Under the pieces are notes generated by a model. That model worked only from the letters and a program-made list of their open reading frames with translations. It was not told where the DNA came from and ran no database searches. This document shows, piece by piece, positions 11,014 through 22,000 of a stretch of DNA of 64,000 nucleotides. Location: assembly GCF_014805685.1 (NCBI RefSeq), contig NC_060892.1, positions 15,555,490 to 15,619,489 on the forward strand. The letters run 5' to 3'. Made by a program: the position numbers and the translations under genes. The first letter of the stretch is position 1. Each line of letters opens with the position of its first letter. The DNA comes from Silurus meridionalis. Lineage: Eukaryota; Chordata; Actinopteri; Siluriformes; Siluridae.

Positions 11014-12779
11014 TCACTCCAAGTTCGTTTAAGTTCTTTTCAATGTTAAAACTTCATGTCATCATGGAGCTCAGTTTGTGCACAGTAGCATTGTCAATGC
11101 TGGAACAGGTTTGGGCCTTTTTGCTACAGTGAAGAGAAATTGTAATGCTACAGCATACAAAGACATCCTATACAATTGTGGGAATAAACCACATACATTT
11201 ACATAACATAAAAATTCATCAATGTAATCCGATTTCATTGTTTAAACAGAACATGATTTTAAACAGTGCTGCATTTGATCCTCTATAGATGTCACAGTGA
11301 ATCGAAGAACTTCAAGTTGCGTTTTATTGGTTCGAAGCCACAATTAGCCTTAATTAGCTGAAAGAGCCACTTCTAATTAGTCTATTGAACACTCCAATTT
11401 CTTCTCTTCTTTTTAATCAGAGAATGAGCTATGAGTAAGTGGCTAAGTGCAATTCAATAGTCTTTGAAATAATAATATCAATATTAACAATAATAACAAT
11501 AATAATATTACACTTTATTTAATCAATGTAGTCTTTCTAATATCTCTGGCCATTTAAAAAAGGTCACAGGATTAAAAAAAAATTGCTTTTTACAACTTGA
11601 CTCAACATGGAATAAAAACCATAGCAGCTGAATGCTGAACACGTTGCCATCTATTAAGTTTAATCTGAGATTCCAAAGAAGAGAGTATTACAGCAATATA
11701 AATGTGAGGTTAAGAGAGCACAAGCCCGGTTTTCAGCATCTTTTAGATGAAGCCAGGAGATGTGAACGGTTTTAATCGAGTGACCTAATATGGGGTTCAA
11801 ACGTGAAAAGTGTGTTTTTAAAAAAATGACACCAAGATTGCAAACATTTAGACTTAGGTGTACGATTTAACAGTGATGCAATATATATAAACTGAAAGCT
11901 CCAGAGATGATGATAGTACAAGCATCAGAATATTAAAACATTAATATTTACCTTTTTATTTTTACTTACTGCATACTAGCATATGCTATGTACAATGTTC
12001 AATTGTTCAACACTATAGTGGTATTATTTTTTATTTTAAATAAATGATTTCCTATTTAATTATGAAACTGAGCTCGAGTTTGTGTGTGCATGCAATTGAA
12101 ATTCACCTCACAAATCAGGAGAAAAAAAAGCCAGAAGCCATGCTGTATTTATGCTCATACTTTTTAATGTATCACAATGAGCAAGAAACATACTTGATGA
12201 AATATTTTCAAAGGAGTATATTCAATTACCATCTACAATCAACTTAACTAGGACAACAAGGTTTTTTGTGACAAAAGTTTTTCTTTAAAAGTCTGAAGTT
12301 CCATGTGGTTTATGTATGTTAGTCTCCATGTAATTTGGTACAGTTTGGAAATCTTCATCATATAATTACAGTAACAAAAAAGCTAACAAGACTACAGTAT
12401 AGAAAAGACATCAAGAACAACATTTTTGGTTTAACTTGCTCTTTTTTTTTGTACATTGCAAGGCTGTTTTTTCTACCCTCGGGTGGGCTACCTGGAGCCA
12501 CTGAGCCGTTCTTGTGAGGCTCAAAGGAGGAATAATTCAAGAAAAAAAAAAAAAAAAAAAATCAAATTAAATCAAACAAACGAACAAAAAACAAAACGGA
12601 TTTTTAAAAAAATGTGGCACCAGGAGTCACGAAAGGAACAGAGCTCCATGTAGCAGTTTGTCTTTGAAATTGGAGCTCGTGGTTTTTTGTTTGGTTGCTT
12701 GTTAATTTTGGTTTCATTTGCTTTTTCGTGTTGAACTGCTTCCTCAGGAATGACAGCCAAGAAAAACCCCTCACACTCC
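11014..12779. other. 3'-flanking DNA between LINE and zfhx3 3' end
   Basis: No coding region supported. 11290-11420 holds a cluster of TTAATTAG/CTAATTAG-type sites and may be a conserved element (see findings). A 20-bp A-run lies at 12541-12560. The frames at 12044 and 12335-12760 are short, low in complexity and without domains. Confidence 0.5.
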
Positions 12780-12794
12780 TCGAACAGCGAGTCT

Positions 12795-12800
12795 TTTATT
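12795..12800 (-). terminator. Candidate distal poly(A) signal of zfhx3
   Basis: AATAAA on the minus strand inside GAAAAATAAAAGACTCGC. Further along the minus strand, plus 12767-12783 reads as the GT/G-rich stretch GAGTGTGAGGGGTTTTT, as expected of a downstream element. It could equally be a chance hexamer in AT-rich DNA. Confidence 0.35.
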
Positions 12801-13741
12801 TTTCAATGGATGATGAGATTTTTCCCCCTCCCCAGCTGACTCCAGGTCAGTGCTGTCCTTCAGCGTGACGAAGAAATGAAACAGGTAGCAACACCATGGA
12901 CGGGGGCGAAAATAGAGACGCGTGGTACTGTCCATCCTGTGGATTTGATCCACGATTCCCAAAGAAGCAGCTGATCCAGCCACCTCCACAAGTCACCAGG
13001 TTTATTCCTCTCTGTTTTCTTATACTGTACGTCCACTGGTTGCTAAGTCTGTTTCCGTAGGCATATTGTCAGTAATTAAATAATGACTTGATATTAAGGG
13101 GTGCCTCTTATTATTTTTCCTGCCTTTGGCTCCCATCCCCAGTTTCGACAGCCTTCCAAGACATTTCAACAACATTTTTCCAAAGCTTCCCAGAGTTCTG
13201 TTCTCTTGGTTTTCCTTCTTTGTCATTTAAAAAAAAAAAAAGTCGATGTCTTCTTTAAATATATCTATATCTGTATACATGTTTCTTCACAGTGGGCAAA
13301 AAGGATGACCTCTACAGCAAAACCTGCCTTCTGTCTCTCTCTTTGCAAAATGTCCACAAAAGAAAAAAAAAGAAAAAAATCAAGTATCCCAATGAGAGTT
13401 GATGTATCTCAGTCATGTGTTGCATTGTGCCACAATAAATATACACTCATCAGGGGCACCAACTTTTCATCTGCATTATGCTTTGGCCACATACATATAT
13501 TTAATGAAGTGAATAATATAAAAAAAAAACTGCTCAGTACTTCAGTATCAATTTTCTTGTTACCGAATTATTAGGGAAATAAAAACAAACTTTCTCTTGT
13601 ACTGAAGAAACAGCTTCGCAGTTTTTAATGTTTTGGTGTGAAATGAAAGTGGAGAGAAAAAAAATATATAAAATACAAAACTAAATAAATTGATGTTGGC
13701 TCCTACAAAAAGAAAAAAGAATAAACACACCCCCCCCTCTT

Positions 13742-13773
13742 ACACACAGACACACACACACACACACACACAC
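13742..13773. repeat. (CA)n tract in the zfhx3 3' UTR
   Basis: CA repeat with one GA interruption; UG repeat in the transcript. Confidence 0.93.
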
Positions 13774-16700
13774 ATATAAGTCCATGCTGGCAGAGTTGAT
13801 TGCGAGGAACTGAACTTTGTCCATCACAAAATAAAGAGCCAATTAAATAAAGAGCACACTTTGGAAGCAAGAGATCAAACATTGTCGAGAAAAGACAGAT
13901 CGAGAAACATTGGTACACCATTAAAGTGGCCAGGTCTTAGAATAAGAAAAAAAAGTGATTGAAATTTAAAGCTGGTGTTAAAACATTAATTTATGTATAC
14001 AACAATGAAAGAATGTCAACATTACAAATTAATATACATAAAATAAAATACAAATAGTTATAAGAAAATAATAATGTCTGACATGATTTGAAATGAAAGT
14101 CAAAGCAAAAAAAGCCATATAAAATAAACTATACATCATAATTCTTACAAATAATTATGGGAAAAAACAATTAGGTAAAAGGATTGAACAGAAGTGGCAA
14201 GCTTTGCATACCAAAGAAATAAAAATAAAATAAAATAATTGACCAAAAATGAATAGCATGCAGATTTTTTTTAAACACCAAACCACATTGCTCTGCAAGA
14301 CTGAACACTCTTTAACACACTTCCTAGATTGCAGCAATGTACCATGTAGGCCAATACTCTTGCTGTACAGTTGTGGCCAGTTTAAATGAATATTTCGATT
14401 AAAACAGGGGAAATTTCGATTAAAACAGAACCATTTCCATTGACCTCTTTGGACAAAAAGTTAGGAATCACCATCCAAAAATATTAATAAATAAAAACAC
14501 TGCTTTTTTTTTTTTTTTTTTTTTTTACCCAGTCTTATAATGCTTTGGAATGAAGTTGTCCCTTAGAAAAGCTGTACTAACGCACACCAAAAAAAATATT
14601 GGCTTTACACCCTGCAGAAACCTGGGGCAGGTCCCTACATGATTTTTCATGAAGGGGAGGCCACCATTCCACACTTTATTTCTTTCCCAGACTCTTTGAA
14701 AGGCGGAGAGGCGTGATGACACTAGACCAGTGAGACATGTCAGGACCAGATGCATTACAATATGTACATTTTTTGGTTAGCCACTGTTACATGATGAACT
14801 ATTTCAAGTGCACAAACAGCCTTAAACGGCTGCGGGGACGTAAACTCCCTTAAACGGCGATGCTGCTCGTTAGACCCATGATGGCGGAATTACAGTCACA
14901 TTTTCTTTATAACTCGGGAGAAAATAGACTTGTACTCAAATTCAATATAAAGATGCTGTCATTTCTTAAGAAATCAGATCTGGAATGCACTGTTCTTTAC
15001 AAACATAACAGATCATTGGCCTGTTAGAAAGAAAGAAAGGATGAAAGAAAGGAAGGAAGGAAGAAAGAGAGAAAGAAAACAATAAAGCCTAAAATGTCCT
15101 TTGGAACATATATTCACAGTCTTCAAAGTTCCGTTTTTGCAACAAGAAGAAAAAATGTCGCAGAGGCAGGGAAATGGTTTACTTGGTTGTTTTTGTTTTC
15201 TTTTTCATTTTTTTTTAAAGCTTAGCCAAGAAGTAAAATGAGCATGCATCTAGGTATTCTTCTTTTTCAAAATCTACATTAGCAGCAAAACGTATGTCCT
15301 CAGAGACCAGACCTTATACATTTTCTTTAAAAACAAAACAAACACAAAAACAACAAAAAAAAAAGGATCTCGTGTGACAAGAAGAGTTAAACAAAAAGAT
15401 TCTCCACTTCTATCTTACAAACTGCAATGGCTCTGTAATGGTGCTACTCCACAATGCAAGGACGAGTGTCCTTTTTTGGTTTTTGGTATTCTTGGTATTT
15501 TTCTACGTAAAAAAGTCACCTGTCTGCTTGCAAAGAAGCGAAGACGGCAACTCTGATGCGTACTCCATTTATTTTAAAACTTTGTTTTCTTTTCTTAAAA
15601 ACTGCAACAAATTCTCAAGTATAAAGAAGCCTCTTTTCTCATCTTTATGCACCAATGGTGAAAGTGTTTAGTCTTTGGATTTTCTTTTCGTTTTAAAGCG
15701 TGAGAATTATTATTATTTTTCTTGTATGACAACAAAAAGAAGGAATAATATAAAATAAAAAAATTTTTAAAGCCCATAACAGACTGCAGTCACACTGCAT
15801 AAAACACACATCTGCTTTGTAGTGCCAAAGGAGACAAAATGCAGTGGAAGCAAAAAAGAAAAAAGAAAAGGGAAAGTAACACACACACACAAAAAGAATC
15901 AAGACAGAGATAAAGTAAGTCGAGACATTTGTAAGTGCACAATAGGTAACACAAAAATAAGTGAATAATCATTTTCAAACAGATCTCTTTTCCTTTTTTT
16001 TTTTTGGTCAGGTGCTGCACCAACCGTCAAAGGAAAGAAACCCCTTATGAAAACAAAGGGATTCTGCCGAGTCTGTTGGTGGCAGTTTGGGTGAACAAAA
16101 TCCAAGATGCAGATTCGACTATACTGAAATAAAGTACAGATCAGTTCCTGCTCCTTAATCTAGTCTATTGGAATGACCAAGACAACATCAAATGAAGCGC
16201 TTTAAGGTTGGACAATACAAAAGCTAAATGTACACAAAGATTATTCAATCTACCATACTGTTTTAAATTTATTTCCAATGCAACAATCTACTTAACACGA
16301 AAAATGTTTATATCAATCATAAATACAGTTTTTTTTTTCGTTTTTCTAAAAAACAAAAAAACACAAAAAAAAATTCTCACTGCGTTTCTTGTTTGGGTAA
16401 AGTGGGAGAGTTTTCTATCCCATTTAACAGAATTTTAGCAGTTTAGCTACCCATTTGGATTCCCAGAAAGCTCTGTCTTAGTTCATATAACTTCCAAAAG
16501 AAATTCTATTAAAAGCAATACAAAAACAGAAATGTTTTCTAATTTGTCAGGAACTAAATGAATAAAATAATGTAACATAAAAAAGGTTGTGAGCTGTTGA
16601 CCTGAGAATAAAATAGACAATACATCATTCTTTTTTCTTTAGCAAGACATTGGTATTTGAATGCTTAGATAGCAAGAAAACGGTAAGACTATTCTCCCAT

Positions 16701-17170
16701 ACAGTACATACTGGCTTTGTGTGACTGTGCTATTAGGTGGACGTATCTATGCAAAGAACGGGGTTCATTTTTATCTAGTTCATTGTGTAGAGAGAATCTG
16801 GGGCCCATCGGATTTTTTTGTGATTTTTGAGGCAGTCCTTTGCAATGCATTCCCTTAGCATTATCCACGTGTTAACTGCAGTGTTCTTACTTATTAATTA
16901 AATATAGGTGTATACATATAGCTATATACTTAAGTTGAAACAAATTAAAACCAGCATGTTCATATGGGAAAACAATCCACTAACATTTAAATTTTTGGTT
17001 ACAAGCTTTGGAATTGCAGTTAGTCTTTACACATCTTTTTTTCTGAAATTGGTTTGTATACTTTTAAACATATTTTAAACATCGCCTTTTTTTTTTTTTT
17101 TTAGCTTTTGTGTTTTATTTCTTTTTTTGTTTTTTGTTTTTTAAAATATTGTCCATCGTTGAAAGCTCTT

Positions 17171-18858
17171 TTACAGTCTGATGGAGTCTGTTCCTACACT
17201 AGCCATATTACTACTACAACTATCACTGTCTTTGAGACAGCTGGGCTGCTGTGGCTCCTCTGCCAACCTGCCCAGCCTGTCTGCTGATTTCTGACTGCTG
17301 TCAGAGTCAGAGTCATCGGTAAAGACGTCTGTTGGTATCGAGGTCTGAACCCCTGAGGTGCTCAATGAACTTGAGGTAACCGTTGAAGGTGAGGATACTG
17401 GAGGAAACGAGGACGATGTTGAAGGGGTGGTATTGGGCTTTCCAGCTAAAGCTTTTGAGAACGGGGCCTGGGGCCAGGGTTTGCTGGCAGCTGTGGTGTT
17501 AATTGTGGCAGCTGTGGCAGAGGAGCATGAGGATGCAGACACAGATGAAGATGGCGTGGTGTTTGACATTGTTGGCGCGGGAGATGTTGCGGTGTTGTTT
17601 GGGTGGGTGACAGACTGCGAGGTAGATGCGGTGTTAGGATTGGGGAAGCAGGCTGAAGAGTGAGGTAATAAACTAGTAGCGTGCTCTTTGGCATTTCCGG
17701 CTGATCGTGTGATTGTTCTGTGTTTGTGCAAGGATGAATCCAGGTGTTGACTAAGTGCTTTGTCCCCATCCAGAGTGACATTACATGCCAGGCAGTCATA
17801 GAGGCTACCTTCAGCTGTACTGCCACTGCTAGGGACTCGAAGCAACATCTCTTGCAGGTTTGCCACAGACTGACCAAAAAAGCAGATCGACTTCAGGTGG
17901 CTGATAGCTGCTTCCTCTTTGCTGAAAACAGTTTGACACTTGCGGCACGCCAGCCGATACTGAACTTTGGGGACAATGTATTGGTCAAGAAGGGGGTCTA
18001 CACCTTTACCATCCACTTCATGCTGCTCAGGGGGTAAGTTATTATGCGAAGAGGTATCAACTGCGAGAGTGCCCTTCTTTTCCTCTGTTTTTACTTGATC
18101 TTTGGCAGAATCTTTGCGGTCCACCGAAGGCTGCGAAGAAGCTGGGGTTTGGCTTGCTTTCGGTTGCTGGATTTGCTGAAGCTGTCGCTGTTGCTGCTGA
18201 AGTGCTTCCTGCAGGCTCTGTTGATATTGCTGGTAATGCTGGAGCAGTGATCCTGGTGATAACCCCATCAAGGCTTGTGATAAAGCTGGGTTGTAGGGGA
18301 AAAGACTTTCCATACCATACATAGGCTGAAGGTATCCACCCTGAAGAGCTCCTGGAATCTGAGGGGCATAATATGGAGAGAAACCTGGCATAAAGTAGGG
18401 CAGGAACTGGCTGGTAAGCAGTGCTGTTGGATCAGATGCTAAAGCAGCCTGCAAAGCCTGAAGCTGAGCAGGATCAACCACATATTCCATGCCAGGAGTT
18501 GGCATTGAGGTGGCTGGAACAGCTGTATCTGGTTTTTCTTTCTTGGCACTGGCAGCAGAAGTGGAGGGAGCAGGAGTGCCCGCAGTTGAAGATGGTGTGG
18601 AGAGCTTCTTGGGCTTTTCTTTCTCCCTGGCTTTCTCAGTTTTCTCAGGACCTAATTGGTTGGTCAGGGAGTTTGATGTTGGTGTGGTGGTAGTAGTAGT
18701 TGAGTGAGCAACAGAAGTGCTAGCCTGAGATGGGCTGGGTGAGGCCAGGGAGGAAGAAGAAGGGATCTTGTTGGGCAATCCAGATGTGGGGAGACTGGGT
18801 GAAGGTACACTGGCACCGGACATGTTCATAATGTTTGGTGGTTTTGGAGGGGTTAAAG
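17171..18858 (-). CDS. zfhx3: zfhx3 last exon (exon 10 by analogy), C-terminus
   Basis: Terminal coding exon of the transcription factor Zfhx3. The acceptor TTCTTTTAG ends at 18859 and the exon opens in phase with CT, completing an Ala codon (G|CT) from the previous exon and giving [18 protein letters not shown] stop at 17171-17173; 561 residues. A Ser/Thr/Pro-rich and Lys-rich start is followed by the conserved block [13 protein letters not shown]...[10 protein letters not shown] and [20 protein letters not shown], then a Gln-rich run. Two C2H2-type fingers follow: CRKC...HLKSICF near 17885-17960 and CLAC...HLDSSLH near 17720-17790. The acidic [12 protein letters not shown] and final SVGTDSIRL resemble ZFHX3, not ZFHX4, at the equivalent place. 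Confidence 0.97.
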
Positions 18859-19014
18859 CTAAAAGAAGACAACAAAGAAGGAAAGTGAATTAATACGAGC
18901 ATTGAAAATCTATTCTATATTTACAATCAATTATCACACTATATAAAACATGTTATTAAATAAGTTAATATATGCATATTGCGTCTGACATTTTGAAGGC
19001 TACTAATGACATAC
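18859..19014 (-). other. zfhx3 intron between exons 9 and 10
   Basis: 156-nt GT-AG intron. The donor is CTCAG|GTATGT at 19014 and the acceptor TTTTAG ends at 18859. Phase 1: the previous exon leaves one base, G. Confidence 0.93.
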
Positions 19015-22000
19015 CTGAGTTGGTTGAGTTAAAACCTGGAAGGGAAGGGCTCCCAACCCCTGGCAGAAGAACCGGGGGTATTCCTTGCAGATTCGGATAG
19101 GCTGACTGCAAATTGAGGGCTTGCAAGGCTGGACTGTCAAACATCCCTTGCTGCTGCATGGCTTGCTGTTGTGCCAGACCAAGAACTTCATTGGCTTTCT
19201 TGATGCGATCCATCTCTTGCTGGGCCATTAGCTGACGAACAGTGGCTGGGTCAAAGTACTCTTTCTCTTTGTCAAGCTGGCTTCCAATAGTTTCCTTCAC
19301 CTTGGATATGTGTTGCTGGGAAAAGATGTGGTCCCGCACTGATAGACGTGCACTGTATTTTACACCACACAATGTGCACTCCGTCTTAGGCCCCTCATAA
19401 GAAGTCTGGTTGATTCCAAAGTGCTTAGCCATACTGAGCTTAGCTTTCTTTTCTTTAGCACGAGCATTCTGGAACCAGACCTGTACAACTCTTTTTGGGA
19501 GTCCAATATCATTGCCGAGTACCTCACACTCCAACATTGTAGGAGTCCTATAATCACTAAAGCAGGACTTAAGGACTTTCAACTGGAGGTTAGTCATCTG
19601 AGTTCGAAAGCGCTTTTGGCCTGGCCTGTCTCCACTGTCAATACTTCTACTTCCGGATGCACCAGGGCTTGGTGAGCAGGGATCAGCCAGACTAGATGTT
19701 TCACTATAATCCACCATGTTTTCATTTTCAAAGTCTTTTGCATAATAACTTGTCGCTGGGCTCACTAGTCCTGAAGACATCTGATCATCATTCTCAAGAG
19801 ATGGGACTGATCCTCCAGCCTTGGACAAGAAATCTCCACTGTTGTGGCTGTGCTTCATATCAGTATTGTCATTGTCTGCATTTGCCTCATCACCAGTAGT
19901 GGTGTCTGTAATTGCAGTGTTCACAGAAGAACAATCATCATTATCAAGCTTGCTCTGATCAAAACTAATGTTTACTGATGACATGGTTGGGCTTTCAAAC
20001 TCCTCCATTCCCTCAACCTTAATTGATGTTGGACTTAGGAGTGCCCTGGGAGACAAGTCCATAGTTTTACTCACAGGTGACAGAGATGAGCAGTGGCCAT
20101 CATTATTAGAAGAACCAATATGAGAGAAGTTAGCAATATCCTGAGGATCCATCTTTAAGTGCATACCATCTTGTTCAGATAGCAAACCGGTAAGTGTTAT
20201 GTTGTAACCAGCGCGCTTTGCTTCATGCCAGTGACGTGAACGAATGTGGGCTTCGAGGGCAGTTTTAGCTTTAAAGAGGGCACGACAGAAGGGGCAGCGG
20301 CGATGGGCTTGAGCTGGTCCGACAGCCCGAAACTGTCCTTTTCTTTCTCTTGCCCTAGTGTTTTGGAACCATACTTGCACCACCCGTTTCTTGAGCCCCA
20401 CCTCATGAGCAATATGGTCAAGCATCTTTCGGGTGGGGTTAGAGTCTAGTAAATACTTCTGGTAGAGGATCTCAAGCTGCTCTGGTGTAATAGTGGTTCG
20501 TAGGCGTTTGTCTCTTTGTGGTTCTTCGCCACTGTTAGTACTATCGTTTTCCCCAGGACTAGTGCCAGCTTTTTCTTCCAGCTTTCTCTTTAAAGAGTTC
20601 ATGGTGGATGTAGGTGTTGATGGAGAGGTGGCCGAGCTGCTTGGTATTTGTGGCAATGCTCCTGCTAGGAGCTGGCTAGCTAGCAAAGGATTGCTGGGGT
20701 CAAACAACATGAAAGGCATGTCCATTGGGCGGTCCAAGAACTGTGGATGAATAAATTGGTTTTGAACGCTCAGGAAGTGAAGCTGCTGGTGTTCTTGCCA
20801 GTGCTCAAATGAAGGAAACGCAAGTTTACACTGCTCACACTGGTAGGGAATCATTTGCTGGGCCAGCTGCTGCTGTGAGGCTAAATGGGAATTAAGAGCC
20901 ATGAGAGAACTTTGGGAGGGGGTTTGGCTGGTATGAGAAGCAGAGGCTGATGCAGCACTATGTTGTTGCTGTTGAGAGAGAGAAGGTGAAGAAAGCTTTG
21001 CATTCTTTGGGGTAAGTTGAACATTCTCCTCTCGTGGTGCTTTTTGCTGTGGAATATCTGCTGGCTGACTGCTTTCCTGTTTCAAAGACTGTTCTCTAGG
21101 ACCCAGAGATGGTTCTGCAGAGTTTTTGGGTTTCTCATCAAAAGTGTTTGATGTACTTGTGGATATACAGTCTACCTTCTCAGATGATGTTATATGAGAA
21201 AATGAAGTGGATGAAGGTGGAAGAGGGCAGAGGCTTGAGGATGATGACATTGGTGTGTGCCCTGATGACCCAGACAATGAAAAGTATTCATGTGAGAGAT
21301 CAACAGAGTCTTCATTTTGACTGTCATATTGCCCTTCCTCATCCTCATCTTTGTAGCAAAGCTTCTTTTGATGTTTAATGAGATCAAATATCCGTTGGAA
21401 GACCAGACTGCACTTCTTGCACTGATAGTTCAAGTTAGTAGTGCGAATGTATCGGTCATTGGAAAGCTCACGCCGCTCGCCATCTTTTACTCCATCTCCC
21501 TGGTTCTCATAATTTTTCCGAGCTTTTTGCCTGGCATTCTGAAACCAAACAACAATGACCCTAGTTGGTAGGCTCAAAAGATTGGACAGTTGCTCAAATT
21601 CATCATCTTTAGGGTATGCATTAGCATCGAAGAAATCCTGTAGTACTCTAAGCTGGTAGTCTGTGAATCGTGTCCTTGAGGACCTTTTACTGCCATAGGA
21701 CTCTGGTCTTTGGGGTTCAGGGGAAGGTGGCTTAGAGTCAATTTTGACATCCTCCAGAGTAGTGATTGGGGGATTGTTGAAATTATAAGGTGAGTCTTTG
21801 TTGCGCTGTCGTTCTTTGAAGAGTGTATTCCGAAACCAGTGCTTAATGACTTTTTGTGGAAGTCCTGACTTGTCTGCCATTTCTTTTATTTGTTCCTCAT
21901 TAGGTGAATTGTTTATGTCAAAATACTGCCTTAGAACCCTTAGCTGGTCATCTGTAATACGGGTGCGAGGCCTCTTATTCTGCTGCTGCAACATAGCAGG

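Larger units (their letters stand above)
12780..17170 (-). other. zfhx3: zfhx3 3' untranslated region (inferred extent)
   Basis: Directly follows the zfhx3 TAA stop on the minus strand. It is AT-rich with many A/T homopolymers (for example 14503-14526), a CA tract at 13742-13773 and a purine stretch at 15027-15078, and no protein-like frame. Possible poly(A) signals (AATAAA on the minus strand) occur at 17114-17119, 14675-14680 and 12795-12800, so several 3' ends are possible. I place the distal end near 12780 because the 12795 signal is followed by a GT-rich stretch; this is an inference. TGTACATA, a Pumilio-type site, lies at 14761-14768 on the minus strand. Confidence 0.5.

Noticed and set aside
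17358..18707. Plus-strand frames opposite the last zfhx3 exon
   Set aside because: Antisense shadows of a GC-balanced coding exon; the minus-strand frame has the conserved protein and splice sites.
18829..18858. ATG at 18829 as a start of a separate protein
   Set aside because: Internal Met of exon 10; upstream codons continue in frame to a good acceptor and join exon 9 with the correct codon.
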